Part shown: piece after piece, positions 10,408-20,436 of the stretch
How the letters are laid out: every line of letters begins with the position of its first letter
Numbering within the stretch: the stretch's first letter is position 1
Assembly (NCBI GenBank): GCA_030835085.1
Contig: JAUQWQ010000190.1
Location: 1 to 57,568 of the forward strand
Reading direction: 5' to 3'
Length of the DNA: 57,568 bases
DNA from: Ignavibacteria bacterium
GTDB lineage: Bacteria > Bacteroidota > Ignavibacteria > Tepidaquicellales > OLB5
Notes under the pieces: model-generated
Told to the model about the DNA's origin: nothing
Seen by the model: only the letters and a program-made list of their open reading frames with translations
Databases searched by the model: none
Translations under genes and position numbers: made by a program

Positions 10408-10860
10408 CTAGATAATCTTACTTACTAAATGTACGATATTATTAACAGCAATTTCAACCTCGGCAGTTATTGTTGTTCCTGATTCAAATGAAGAAGCTTC
10501 TATTCCATAAATTGTTAGTTCTTGCGGGAGATTACCAAGTGAGGCTGAAAGATATATAGCTTGCGGTACGCTGAACAGATGAGTGGAGAACTTAAAAAGT
10601 TCTGACGGCAAAATTGAGCCTGGAGCGGAAAATTCGTGGATCGTTCCCGGTTTTGAACCTGATTGTACTGCATCAATCAGTATCACCTTTTTTCTTCCGG
10701 TCCATTTATTAATTAATTCGGCGCCATCGCCGTTATTTTCTATAACTTCAATTCCTTTCAGATCGTAATTTCTGAGTTTTCTTGCGGCAAGAAGTCCCGC
10801 GGCATCATCACCGCGGTATTCATTGCCGATTCCTATTATCAGTATATCAGAATTATTCAT
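10408..10860 (-). CDS. Hydrogenase maturation protease (second copy)
   Basis: IIGIGNEYRGDDAAGLLAARKL; directly downstream of the group 3b large subunit. Confidence 0.87.
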   Translation of the reverse strand: MNNSDILIIGIGNEYRGDDAAGLLAARKLRNYDLKGIEVIENNGDGAELINKWTGRKKVILIDAVQSGSKPGTIHEFSAPGSILPSELFKFSTHLFSVPQAIYLSASLGNLPQELTIYGIEASSFESGTTITAEVEIAVNNIVHLVSKII

Positions 10861-10879
10861 TTTTAATTCAGCAGGATAT

Positions 10880-12169
10880 TTACTCCCTTTGAATATCTAA
10901 TTTCAAAAAATGTGTTGCGCAGGAAATGCACGGGTCATAATTTCTTATTGCCTGTTCACATTTCCAGACAAGGTCCTTTTCAGGCAGATTGATCAGTGTA
11001 GGAACAAAATTCCTGAGGTCATTTTCAATAGTCTTCTGGTTTTGTGAGGTTGGCGGAACAATTTTCGCATCCTCTATCAAACCTTCTGAATTAACCCTGT
11101 ACCTGTGATATATCATACCTCTTGGAGCTTCAGTGCATGCATATCCGGTCGCTTCAGATGGTTCAACATCAACTGCAGGGCTATCGGGCATCCTGTAATT
11201 ATCAATTATCCGCAAAGCTTCTTCACAGGAATATATCGTTTCAATTCCTCTTACAATAATGCTCTTAAACGGATTGTAACATTCCTTACCCAGGCCGGTT
11301 TCTACAGCGATCTCTTTACATAACTGTGTTAACTTATCATAATTCAGGTTATATCTCGCTATTGGTCCGACAAGATAGTTGCCTCTTTCACGTATCCTAG
11401 AATGCAGGGCATGTGAGTGTTCTACATGTTCTTCCCTGAAATGGAAATCATATTGTTCGGGAGAAATATCAATTCCTTTATTCGAAACTATTCTGCCTTC
11501 ATTGAACGGGTATTCATCAGGGTGAACAAGCGAAACGCATTCATAATCCTGGAAAAATTCCGGGAACGGAAGTGTTGCGGCGAACTTCGCAGTTTCAATT
11601 GCAGCATCCCGTGCCCAGCAAATATCATCATGCATTTTCATAAGTTCTTTTCTTGTCGGCACCTTGTAGAATCCGCCCACTTTAACATTAATAGGGTGAA
11701 TTTCCCTGCCGCCTACAAGATTCATAATATCATTACCAATCTTCTTCAAACGGAGCGCTTTTTTTACAATATCCGGGTGATCTTTTGCCATCTGCACAAC
11801 ATCGTCATATCCAAGAAAATCAGGTGCGTGCAGCATGTATAAGTGCAAAGTGTGGCTTTCTATCCATTCGCCGCAATATAAAAGTCTTCTCAGCTCTCTT
11901 ATTTCCGGCGGGATGGTAACATCAAAAGCGTTTTCCATTGCGTGAACTGCGCTCATCTGGTATGCAACGGGGCATATACCGCAGATCCTTGCAGTAATAT
12001 CCGGAGCTTCGCTGTAGGGTCTTCCTCTTAAGAACGCTTCGAAGAAGCGGGGCGGTTCAAAAATTTCAAGCCTTACATCAGAAACTTCGTTATTTTTTAT
12101 TTTCAGATACAGCGCTCCTTCACCTTCTACCCGCGCTATATAATCCACTTTTATAGTCTTATTTTTCAT
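10880..12169 (-). CDS. hydA: [NiFe]-hydrogenase large (alpha) subunit, group 3b / sulfhydrogenase type
   Basis: [11 protein letters not shown] and DPCISCATH with 9-aa tail; start [18 protein letters not shown] taken at 12169 within the longer ORF. Confidence 0.9.
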   Translation of the reverse strand: MKNKTIKVDYIARVEGEGALYLKIKNNEVSDVRLEIFEPPRFFEAFLRGRPYSEAPDITARICGICPVAYQMSAVHAMENAFDVTIPPEIRELRRLLYCGEWIESHTLHLYMLHAPDFLGYDDVVQMAKDHPDIVKKALRLKKIGNDIMNLVGGREIHPINVKVGGFYKVPTRKELMKMHDDICWARDAAIETAKFAATLPFPEFFQDYECVSLVHPDEYPFNEGRIVSNKGIDISPEQYDFHFREEHVEHSHALHSRIRERGNYLVGPIARYNLNYDKLTQLCKEIAVETGLGKECYNPFKSIIVRGIETIYSCEEALRIIDNYRMPDSPAVDVEPSEATGYACTEAPRGMIYHRYRVNSEGLIEDAKIVPPTSQNQKTIENDLRNFVPTLINLPEKDLVWKCEQAIRNYDPCISCATHFLKLDIQRE

Positions 12170-12935
12170 TTGCTTCACTTTCTTTTCTAAACGCTTCGGC
12201 ATATGCATTAAAGCTGCGGAATGCAGTCATGATATCAAATTTTGTACTTCCCATTTCTTTGAATTGTTTAGCAAGCGCTGCAGTATTTGCTGAATCCATT
12301 GGACCGTAGCATCCAAAACAGCCGCGGTTATAGGAAGGGCAAAGTGCATTACAGCCTGTTTGGGTTACCGGACCCATACACTGAATATTGTGAGCAGTCA
12401 TAACGCAAACATTTCCTTTAAGTTTACAGTCAATACAAACGCTGTAAGCAGGTATGTTGGGTTTCCTGCTGTTCAAAAACGCATTCAATACTTCGATAAG
12501 CTGGTATTTGTTAATAGGGCAGCCCCTGAGTTCAAAATCGACATGTACAAAAGCATTAACCGGCAGTGATCTGTCAAGGGTTGAAATATATTCTGGTGAT
12601 GCATAAACAATTTTTGTGAATTCCTGAGTATCTTTCCAGTTCCTTAAAGCCTGTATTCCGCCTGCAGTAGCACAGGCACCAATAGTAATAAGTATCTTAC
12701 AGTCTTTTCTTATCTGTCTTATTTCTTCAACGTTTCTTGGTGTAGTAATACTTCCTTCAACCAAACCAATATCATAGGGTCCTTTTAACATCTTGCTGGA
12801 TGCTTCGGGAAAGTAAGCAAGCTCCACACCTCCCAGTACATCAAGCAGTTCGTCTTCAGCATCAAGCAGTGAAAGCTGACATCCGTCACATGAAGACATT
12901 TTAAAAACAGCCAATTTCGGTTTCTTATTTGCCAT
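12159..12935 (-). CDS. hydD: [NiFe]-hydrogenase small (delta) subunit, group 3b type
   Basis: [37 protein letters not shown]...[27 protein letters not shown]. Confidence 0.9.
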   Translation of the reverse strand: MANKKPKLAVFKMSSCDGCQLSLLDAEDELLDVLGGVELAYFPEASSKMLKGPYDIGLVEGSITTPRNVEEIRQIRKDCKILITIGACATAGGIQALRNWKDTQEFTKIVYASPEYISTLDRSLPVNAFVHVDFELRGCPINKYQLIEVLNAFLNSRKPNIPAYSVCIDCKLKGNVCVMTAHNIQCMGPVTQTGCNALCPSYNRGCFGCYGPMDSANTAALAKQFKEMGSTKFDIMTAFRSFNAYAEAFRKESEANEK

Positions 12936-12939
12936 TATA

Positions 12940-13797
12940 TTAAAGCTCCTTTATCTCAAAAATATCAGTTACATTGCTAAAACTGAAAACCGGACCATCT
13001 TTGCAAACAAAACTGGGTCCATACTGGCAGTGCCCGCAAAAGCCCAGCGCGCATTTCATATTTCTTTCCAGCGAAACATATATCTCTTTTTCTGCAACTC
13101 CGTTTTTAATAAGTTCATCAACAGCATATTTCATCATGATCTCGGGTCCGCATACCATAGCTCTGGTTTTTTCGGGGTTAAGCTCAACATAGTTAAGCAG
13201 GGTTGTAACCACTCCAACGTGTCCGCGCCATGTACTATCTGCTCTATCGACAGTAACTTCTATCTGAATATCATATTTTTTGCGCCAGCTTTCAAGCTCA
13301 ACCGGATAAAGAATATCCCTTGGAGTCCTTGCGCCATAAAGCAGAACGAATTTACCGTATTGTTTGCGGTGTTTTAAGATATGGTAAATAGAAGGTCTTA
13401 ACGGTGCAAGACCAATACCGCCGACAATTATACAAATATCTTTTCCTTTAGCTTCTTCAAGCGGCCAGCTTGAACCAAACGGACCGCGTAAGCCGATTAT
13501 ATCGCCTTTTTTTAGTTTCGAAAGTACATTAGTAACATATCCGACTTTATGTATAGTATGCAGCAGGGAATTTTTTTTAGATGAATCTGAACTGATCGAG
13601 ATCGCAGACTCACCAACGCCAAAAGCATAAAGCATATTAAACTGCCCCGGCTTAAAGCGGAATTCTCTTTTTTCATCGCTATCATAAACAAGCTCTATTG
13701 TGAACACATCCTCTGTTTCCCAAAAGATCTTTTTTACCTTTACTGCTTCAGGTGTCATCGGATCTAACTTCATTAAACCTGATTTATTATTGTCCAT
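12940..13797 (-). CDS. hydG: FAD/NAD(P)-binding hydrogenase subunit gamma (HydG-like)
   Basis: Ferredoxin reductase-like: [24 protein letters not shown], 2Fe-2S-type C-terminus [25 protein letters not shown]. Confidence 0.9.
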   Translation of the reverse strand: MDNNKSGLMKLDPMTPEAVKVKKIFWETEDVFTIELVYDSDEKREFRFKPGQFNMLYAFGVGESAISISSDSSKKNSLLHTIHKVGYVTNVLSKLKKGDIIGLRGPFGSSWPLEEAKGKDICIIVGGIGLAPLRPSIYHILKHRKQYGKFVLLYGARTPRDILYPVELESWRKKYDIQIEVTVDRADSTWRGHVGVVTTLLNYVELNPEKTRAMVCGPEIMMKYAVDELIKNGVAEKEIYVSLERNMKCALGFCGHCQYGPSFVCKDGPVFSFSNVTDIFEIKEL

Positions 13798-13809
13798 TTT
13801 CCTGAATAA

Positions 13810-14268
13810 TTATACGCGTTTATATACATCAAGCAGCTGCATTCTTGTTGATTGCAGACGCTGCTCTAAAATATGTGAAAATCTTTTTAGCATTTCATAA
13901 CCCATTTTGGGATCATCTTCACATTTGTTCCTCAAACACTCGCCATCAAGAGCAATTGCCCTTACTTCTTCCAGAGCGTGAGCTTCGAAATGCCATTTAT
14001 ACGGAGATACTATCCATGACCAGCCGAGTATCTGGCCCGGTCCGACAGTTAAAATCCTGAGATTACCTTTATCTCTTCCGTTGATCTCTAAAGCCACCTT
14101 TCCGGTTCTTATAAGATAGAACTTTTCAGCTTTATCGCCTTCTCTAAAGATAATTTCATCTTCGTGGTAAGCAACATTTGAAGCACAACCTGTAATCTGC
14201 TTCAGGTAGTTTTCATCAAGGTCCTTCATGAATGGATGATTTCTTAAAATTCCTGAAAGGTCTTCCAT
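13810..14268 (-). CDS. Cyclic nucleotide-binding-fold (Crp/Fnr N-domain-like) protein without an obvious DNA-binding domain
   Basis: 152 aa; EDEIIFREGDKAEKFYLIRTGKVALEI...ILTVGPGQILGWSW; sits between hydB and hydG. Confidence 0.8.
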   Translation of the reverse strand: MEDLSGILRNHPFMKDLDENYLKQITGCASNVAYHEDEIIFREGDKAEKFYLIRTGKVALEINGRDKGNLRILTVGPGQILGWSWIVSPYKWHFEAHALEEVRAIALDGECLRNKCEDDPKMGYEMLKRFSHILEQRLQSTRMQLLDVYKRV

Positions 14269-14286
14269 GTTTTTCTTTTTATTGAT

Positions 14287-15399
14287 TTATGATTTTGTTT
14301 TTGGTGAATTTCTAATTTTTTCAACTTCTTTTGTAATGTCAATCCCGACCGGACACCACGAAATACATCTTCCGCATCCGACACAGCCTGAGGTACCAAA
14401 CTGATCGATCCATGAAGCCAGCTTATGGGTCATCCACTGGCGATACCTGGCTTTGGGCGAGGTTCTGAAGTTACCGCCTGCAACCTTGGAATAATCCAGG
14501 CTGAAACATGAATCCCATCTTCTCCATCTTTCTGTATGGTCACCGGTAAGATCAGTAGTATCTTCCATAGTGTGGCAGAAGCATGTAGGGCAAACTAGTG
14601 TGCAGTTTGCGCATGAAAGACACCGTGTGGCAATTTCTGCCCAGTTTGGGTGATCATGGTTGTGATATAAAAGCTCTTTTATACCTGCAGTATTCATTGA
14701 GCGCTTCATTCCAAGCTCAGCAGATGCAACGCGGGTATCAGCGGCTTTTACCTGCTCATCGGTTGCAATTTCTGCATCCAGCTTCGCAGTAAGTTCTTTT
14801 CCTTTTTCTGTTGACTCATCAAGCACAAAGTAATGTCCATCTTTACCAATAACTTCGGTAAGAGAAATATCAAAACCGTCTTTTGCTTTGGGACCTGATT
14901 TCATCGAAACACAGAAACACGTAGATGCCGCCTGGGTACAGTTTACGGATATAATAAAAATATTGTTCCTGACATTATTGTAATAACTATCAGTATACAG
15001 ATCATTGTTAAATACTTTATCCTGTATAAAAATTGCTTTTAGCTCGCATGACCTAACCCCAAGAAAAGCGTACTTTGGAACCGGTTCATCTGAATGCTTA
15101 ATTGTAAAACCTCTGCCGTCGCGGCCGGCTTCCCAAAGTTTCATTCTCTGCGGGAAAAGGAATTTCTTCCATGATTGAGGTCCGACAACATATCCAAAAA
15201 GCGATTCATCATTGCGTTTTACAAGCCTGTATGACCCTGCTTCCTGTTCATCTCCCCATCCAGCAGGCAGATCATTAATGCTTTCTATTTCATCGTATAC
15301 AATTGCACCATCTTTAACGATTGGTCCAATAACAGTATAGCCGTCTTTTTTGAGAATCCCGATAATTTTATCTAAATTACTTTTGTCTATTGTTTTCAT
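14287..15399 (-). CDS. hydB: 4Fe-4S dicluster hydrogenase subunit beta (HydB-like)
   Basis: CLSCANCTLVCPTCFC and CVGCGRCISWCPVGIDITKE; KYAFLGVRSCELKAI. Confidence 0.9.
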   Translation of the reverse strand: MKTIDKSNLDKIIGILKKDGYTVIGPIVKDGAIVYDEIESINDLPAGWGDEQEAGSYRLVKRNDESLFGYVVGPQSWKKFLFPQRMKLWEAGRDGRGFTIKHSDEPVPKYAFLGVRSCELKAIFIQDKVFNNDLYTDSYYNNVRNNIFIISVNCTQAASTCFCVSMKSGPKAKDGFDISLTEVIGKDGHYFVLDESTEKGKELTAKLDAEIATDEQVKAADTRVASAELGMKRSMNTAGIKELLYHNHDHPNWAEIATRCLSCANCTLVCPTCFCHTMEDTTDLTGDHTERWRRWDSCFSLDYSKVAGGNFRTSPKARYRQWMTHKLASWIDQFGTSGCVGCGRCISWCPVGIDITKEVEKIRNSPKTKS

Positions 15400-15782
15400 T
15401 GCTTCATTTTTCCATGTACAGCAGTAATGGTTGAATTAAGTCCGCCCCTTGGGGTAAATTCGCCCTTTACTTCCATCCATTTTGGCTTTAATAAACCAAC
15501 CAGGTCATCCAAGATCCTGTTGATCACATTTTCGTAAAATATTCCTTCATTTCGAAACGATTGTAAGTAGAATTTGAGAGATTTGAGCTCGATACATTTT
15601 TTGTTGGCTATGTAAGAAATAGTGATCACGCCAAAATCCGGCTGACCTGTTTTGGGACAAACAGAGGTAAATTCATTGGCACGGTGAATAATAAGGTAGT
15701 TTCTTTGTGGAAAGGAATTATCGAAAGCCTCTAAAAGGCCTGTTTTAGCTGAATCGGTTTTAACGGGATTGAACTTTTTCAT
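15396..15782 (-). CDS. queF: NADPH-dependent 7-cyano-7-deazaguanine reductase QueF
   Basis: FTSVCPKTGQPDFGVITISYI, ELKSLKFYLQSFRNEGIFYENVINRILDDL; start at MKKFNP (15782) or 15791. Confidence 0.92.
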   Translation of the reverse strand: MKKFNPVKTDSAKTGLLEAFDNSFPQRNYLIIHRANEFTSVCPKTGQPDFGVITISYIANKKCIELKSLKFYLQSFRNEGIFYENVINRILDDLVGLLKPKWMEVKGEFTPRGGLNSTITAVHGKMKQ

Positions 15783-15821
15783 AGTTTGCATGTTCCTTTA
15801 ATAATTTTACTTGATTTACAG

Positions 15822-15829
15822 CAAAATTA
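15822..15829 (-). promoter_or_regulatory. Candidate Bacteroidota-type -7 element (TAATTTTG) upstream of queF/hydrogenase operon
   Basis: CAAAATTA on +, i.e. TAATTTTG on -, about 40 nt upstream of the queF start; fits TAnnTTTG. No good -33 TTG seen. Confidence 0.4.
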
Positions 15830-15975
15830 TCAAAATTTGCTCAAAAAACTATCCATCTTACACTTCAAAAATATCATTATTATTATCAATTTATTATGAC
15901 GCAAATCATAGGTTTTATACCCAAAAAGTTGTTATTTTTAAAAAAAGTTTGTTTCCAAAATTAATAAATAATGCC

Positions 15976-18018
15976 ATGAAATCCAGTTTGTACATTCTAG
16001 CTTTTACACTCTTGCTATCAGGTACAATCTTTTCCCAGATGCCTCTAAAGAAAGGCAGCGAACTATGTTCAGAAAGGAAAATGTCTTTACCGCAATCATT
16101 TTATGATAACGACTCTCCCAACTCTCCAAAGCATACTTTTGATGTGCTTGATTATAAAATGAATCTCGATATAAGAAGTTGTTTTATTTCTCCATATCCC
16201 AAATCATTTACAGGAAGTATAATTGTTAAATTCAGGATCGATACTGCATTAAGTTCAATTAATCTGAATGCTGTAAATACTTCAATTGTTGTTGCATCAG
16301 TTGGCTTAAGCGGTGTATCTTTTACACATTCAGCAAACATACTGACGGTAAATTTGAACAGGCAGTATAATCCGGGTGAAGTGACAGAAGTACTTATCAA
16401 TTACTCACACAACAATGTTAGTGATGGAGCGATCTATACAGGTAACGGCGGCTTTTTTACAGATGCAGAACCTGAAGGCGCCAGAAAGTGGTTCCCCTGC
16501 TGGGATAAACCTTCTGATAAAGCGACTGTTGATATTACACTAAAGGTTCCGGCAAATGTTAAAATAGGCTCTAATGGCAGACTCAATGATTCAACAGTTA
16601 CAGGTGATACATTATACTATCACTGGATAAGCCGTGACCCCGTTACAACATACTTAACTGTTTTAACAGGAAAAGTCAATTACAATTTAAATATTATTTA
16701 CTGGCCAAAAATTTCAAATCCATCAGAATTAGTACCTATAAGATTTTATTCGAACTCAGGTGAAAACCCTGCATCAATGATTTCAATGTTCCCGAATATG
16801 ATAACACACTTTTCACAGAAATTCGGTGAGCATGGTTTTGAAAAGAACGGATTTACAACAGCGCCCGCATCCGGATTCACATGGGGCGGCATGGAAAACC
16901 AGACTTTGACAACTTTATGCCCCAACTGCTGGAGCGAAAACCTGATGTCTCATGAATTTGCACATCAGTGGTTCGGAGATATGATATCACCGGCAACATG
17001 GGCAGATATCTGGCTTAATGAAGGTTTCGCAACATACAGCGAAGCTTTGTGGTATGAAAAAACCGGAGGCTATTCATCTTATAAAAGTGATATCAACAGC
17101 GATGCAAGCGGATACTTAAGCAGTAACCCGGGATGGCCGATCTACAATCCGGATTGGGCAATTAACACACCACCATCCGGGACACTCTTCAATACTGCAA
17201 TAACCTATAATAAAGGCGCTTGCGTTCTGCATATGCTGAGATATACTGTTGGAGATTCCGCAACATTTTTCAATATCCTTCGTGCTTATGCAACTGATAC
17301 AGCCAACTTTAAATATAAAAGTGCAGCAACAGATGATTTCGCGGCCAAAATAAGTCAAACATACGGTCAGGATCTTACATGGTTCATTAATCAATGGGTA
17401 AAGCAGCCAAATCATCCTGTTTATGCTAATATATACCAGTTCAATAATAACGGCAATGGCACATGGAATGCAGGTTTCCAGGCAATACAAACACAATCAA
17501 ACACACCGTTCCACAGGATGCCGTTAACACTCAGGTTCACATTTGCATCCGGACCTGATACAACTTTCAGGGTTGATAATACCGCTAACAATCAGATTTG
17601 GATATGGACATTCAACCGCCAGCCGACTGCATTTGCATTTGATCCGAATAATGACATCGTTCTTAAAACGGGCTCAACAGTTGCCGGAACAGTCCCCGGA
17701 GTAACAGGGATATCATCAACCAACAATGAGCTGCCAAGCGTTTTTGCGCTGATGCAGAACTATCCAAACCCGTTCAATCCTGTAACAAATATCAGGTTTG
17801 ATATACCAAAACGTTCGAACGTTACCTTGATGGTTTACGATGTAACAGGAAAAGCATTAAGCGAAATTTACAACGGCTTAAGCGATCCTGGTAAATACAC
17901 CGCGGATTTTGACGCATCCAGGCTTGCATCAGGCGTATACTACTACCTTCTTACTGCAAGTTCAGAAAGTGGTGAAATAATGTATAAAGATGTAAAGAAA
18001 ATGGTTCTGGTTAAATAA
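15976..18018 (+). CDS. M1 family metallopeptidase with T9SS C-terminal sorting domain
   Basis: GGMENQTLT, HEFAHQWFGD...NEGFATYSEALW; C-terminal QNYPNPFNPVTNI...YKDVKKMVLVK; signal peptide begins at MKSSLYILAFTLLLSG (15976), not 15811. Confidence 0.92.
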   Translation: MKSSLYILAFTLLLSGTIFSQMPLKKGSELCSERKMSLPQSFYDNDSPNSPKHTFDVLDYKMNLDIRSCFISPYPKSFTGSIIVKFRIDTALSSINLNAVNTSIVVASVGLSGVSFTHSANILTVNLNRQYNPGEVTEVLINYSHNNVSDGAIYTGNGGFFTDAEPEGARKWFPCWDKPSDKATVDITLKVPANVKIGSNGRLNDSTVTGDTLYYHWISRDPVTTYLTVLTGKVNYNLNIIYWPKISNPSELVPIRFYSNSGENPASMISMFPNMITHFSQKFGEHGFEKNGFTTAPASGFTWGGMENQTLTTLCPNCWSENLMSHEFAHQWFGDMISPATWADIWLNEGFATYSEALWYEKTGGYSSYKSDINSDASGYLSSNPGWPIYNPDWAINTPPSGTLFNTAITYNKGACVLHMLRYTVGDSATFFNILRAYATDTANFKYKSAATDDFAAKISQTYGQDLTWFINQWVKQPNHPVYANIYQFNNNGNGTWNAGFQAIQTQSNTPFHRMPLTLRFTFASGPDTTFRVDNTANNQIWIWTFNRQPTAFAFDPNNDIVLKTGSTVAGTVPGVTGISSTNNELPSVFALMQNYPNPFNPVTNIRFDIPKRSNVTLMVYDVTGKALSEIYNGLSDPGKYTADFDASRLASGVYYYLLTASSESGEIMYKDVKKMVLVK

Positions 18019-18043
18019 AATCAGCAAATTAGTTTTTTTGTCA

Positions 18044-18075
18044 AAGGCGTTCAGTTTTCTGAACGCCTTTTTTTG
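18044..18075 (+). terminator. Rho-independent terminator
   Basis: AAGGCGTTCA-gttttc-TGAACGCCTT followed by T-tract. Confidence 0.9.
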
Positions 18076-18133
18076 TGCGCAAAAAAGAGTTATTTTAAGT
18101 AAAATCCATCTATAAGAATTGAATAAAGACAAT

Positions 18134-20176
18134 ATGAAATTCAAAGTATACTTTTTTCTGGCAGCCCTGTTCATCCCGCTTACATTGTTCTCGCAAATTG
18201 AAAATAAAAAAGGCAGTGACTTGTGTTCGGAAAGAAAACGCTCAATGACGAACATTTTTTTCGAAGGCGATTCGCCTAATTCACCAAAACACTCTTATGA
18301 TGTGCTGGATTATAAACTAAACCTGGATATAAGAAACTGCTTCATAACACCTTTTCCAAGATCATTTACAGGAAGTGTAATTGTTAAATTCAGGATTGAT
18401 ACAGCACTCAGCTCAATAAATCTGAACGCGATCAATACATCCATAGTGGTAAGCTCAGTAGGTTTAAGCGGAGTATCGTTTACTCACACGGGTAATATTC
18501 TGAACGTAGTTCTAAACCGGGTTTATAACCCCGGGGAAGTTACCGAGGTACTTGTAAACTACTCACACAATAATGTAGTTGATGGCGCAATATATACAGG
18601 TAATGGAGGGTTTTTCACGGATGCACCTCCGGAAGGAGCCCGCAAATGGTTTCCATGCTGGGATAAACCTTCCGATAAAGCTACTGTGGATATAACATTA
18701 AAGGTACCGGCAAATGTAAAGATCGGATCAAACGGGAGACTGAATGATTCAACTGTTACAGGTGATACTTTATATTATCACTGGATAAGCCGTGACCCGG
18801 TAGCTACGTACCTTGTTGTATTGACCGGAAAAGTCAATTATAACCTGAATATTGTTTACTGGCCAAAGCTTTCAAATCCTACAGACAGCATTCCGCTAAG
18901 ATTCTATTTTAATACCGGAGAAAATCCGGCAGCTATGCAAAATGCCGTTGTGAACATGACAACTTATTTTTCACAGAAGTTTGGTGAACACGGATTTGAA
19001 AAGAACGGTTTTGCGACAGCACCTGCACCGGGATTCAACTGGGCGGGAATGGAAAACCAGACTCTAACAACTTTGTGCCCCAATTGCTGGAATGAAAACC
19101 TGGTTTCACATGAGTTTGCCCATCAATGGTTTGGTGACCTGGTAACCTGCGCAACATGGGCAGATGTATGGCTGAATGAAGGTTTTGCAACTTATTGTGA
19201 ATCATTATGGCTGGAAAATACGGGCGGGTACACTGCGTATAAGAATGATATAAACATCACGGCAGCAGGTTACCTGAACAGTAACCCCGGATGGCCGATC
19301 TATAATCCGCAGTGGGCTATAGTAACACCTGATATTAACACACTATATAATACCGCCATTACATATAATAAAGGCGCTTGTGTTCTGCACATGTTAAGAT
19401 ATGTCCTTAATGATACTAATGTTTTCTTTAACTGCCTTCGCGGTTATGCTATGGATACAACTGATTTCAAATACAAAACAGCAACCACGGATGATTTTAC
19501 TGCAAAAATAAGCCAAATTGCAGGACAGGATCTCTCATGGTTTATGGACCAGTGGGTTAAGCAGCCAAATCATCCTGTTTATGCAAATCTATACCAGTTT
19601 GCTGATCTTGGAAACGGCAGCTGGAACGTCGGCTTCCAGGCTAAACAGACACAAACGAACACTCCGTTCCACAGAATGCCGCTGACTATCAGAATTACAT
19701 TTGCATCGGGACCGGATACAACTTTCAGGATAGATAATACTTCCAATAATCAAATATGGATATGGACATTCAACAGGCAGCCAAGTACGTTTGCATTTGA
19801 CCCGAACAACGACATAGTTTTAAAAACCGGCACAACAGCTGCGGGGGTTGTACCCGGTACAATTGGTATATCAGTAAACACTACCGAACTGCCAAAGGTA
19901 TTTGCATTAAAGCAGAACTATCCGAACCCGTTTAACCCGGTTACAAATATTAAATTTGATATTCCGAAGCGCTCAAATGTAACATTGAAAGTATTTGACG
20001 TAACTGGCAGAATAGTGACCGAAATATATAACGGACTAAGTGAACCCGGTGTTTATACAGCCGATTTTGACGCAGTAGATCTTGCATCAGGGATCTATTA
20101 TTATGAAATTGCAGCCACAACAGAATCACGCAATATGTTATTTAGAGATGTAAAGAAGATGGTGCTTTTGAAATAA
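18134..20176 (+). CDS. M1 family metallopeptidase with T9SS C-terminal sorting domain (tandem paralog)
   Basis: WAGMENQTLT, HEFAHQWFGDLV...NEGFATYCESLW; QNYPNPFNPVTNIKFDIPKRSN; strong similarity to upstream gene; start MKFKVYFFLAALF. Confidence 0.92.
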   Translation: MKFKVYFFLAALFIPLTLFSQIENKKGSDLCSERKRSMTNIFFEGDSPNSPKHSYDVLDYKLNLDIRNCFITPFPRSFTGSVIVKFRIDTALSSINLNAINTSIVVSSVGLSGVSFTHTGNILNVVLNRVYNPGEVTEVLVNYSHNNVVDGAIYTGNGGFFTDAPPEGARKWFPCWDKPSDKATVDITLKVPANVKIGSNGRLNDSTVTGDTLYYHWISRDPVATYLVVLTGKVNYNLNIVYWPKLSNPTDSIPLRFYFNTGENPAAMQNAVVNMTTYFSQKFGEHGFEKNGFATAPAPGFNWAGMENQTLTTLCPNCWNENLVSHEFAHQWFGDLVTCATWADVWLNEGFATYCESLWLENTGGYTAYKNDINITAAGYLNSNPGWPIYNPQWAIVTPDINTLYNTAITYNKGACVLHMLRYVLNDTNVFFNCLRGYAMDTTDFKYKTATTDDFTAKISQIAGQDLSWFMDQWVKQPNHPVYANLYQFADLGNGSWNVGFQAKQTQTNTPFHRMPLTIRITFASGPDTTFRIDNTSNNQIWIWTFNRQPSTFAFDPNNDIVLKTGTTAAGVVPGTIGISVNTTELPKVFALKQNYPNPFNPVTNIKFDIPKRSNVTLKVFDVTGRIVTEIYNGLSEPGVYTADFDAVDLASGIYYYEIAATTESRNMLFRDVKKMVLLK

Positions 20177-20215
20177 AACTCTGATTCCCAAATTCTGGTT
20201 TTGGAAACTGGACTG

Positions 20216-20246
20216 AAGGCGTTCATTTAAATGAACGCCTTTTTTT
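20216..20246 (+). terminator. Rho-independent terminator
   Basis: AAGGCGTTCA-tttaaa-TGAACGCCTT plus T-tract. Confidence 0.9.
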
Positions 20247-20355
20247 ACAATTTAAATTATTACCCGGAATTTGGCAATTAAATTCCATCTATCATTTAAA
20301 TATTTGATAATTATCATACTTTGATAAGAATTAATTGATTATCTTAATTGAGCCG

Positions 20356-20414
20356 TTTTAAGCAATTTTTAAGAAACTACTGAACTTGCTTTAAGATTTA
20401 GCGGCATATATTTG
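20356..20414 (+). promoter_or_regulatory. Candidate response-regulator-controlled promoter of the two-component operon
   Basis: TTTTAAG at 20356-20362 and 20367-20373 (11-bp period) and -7 box TATATTTG at 20407-20414. Confidence 0.5.
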
Positions 20415-20436
20415 TATCAATCTATTCAATTACTCG

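Noticed and set aside
15811-15835. Possible FNR site (TTGAT...ATCAA) near the queF promoter
   Set aside because: Half-sites are separated by 13 bp rather than 4, so it does not fit an FNR/CRP site.
15811-15975. N-terminal extension of the first M1 peptidase
   Set aside because: A normal signal peptide begins at 15976; the preceding 55 aa are an accidental in-frame extension through the intergenic region.
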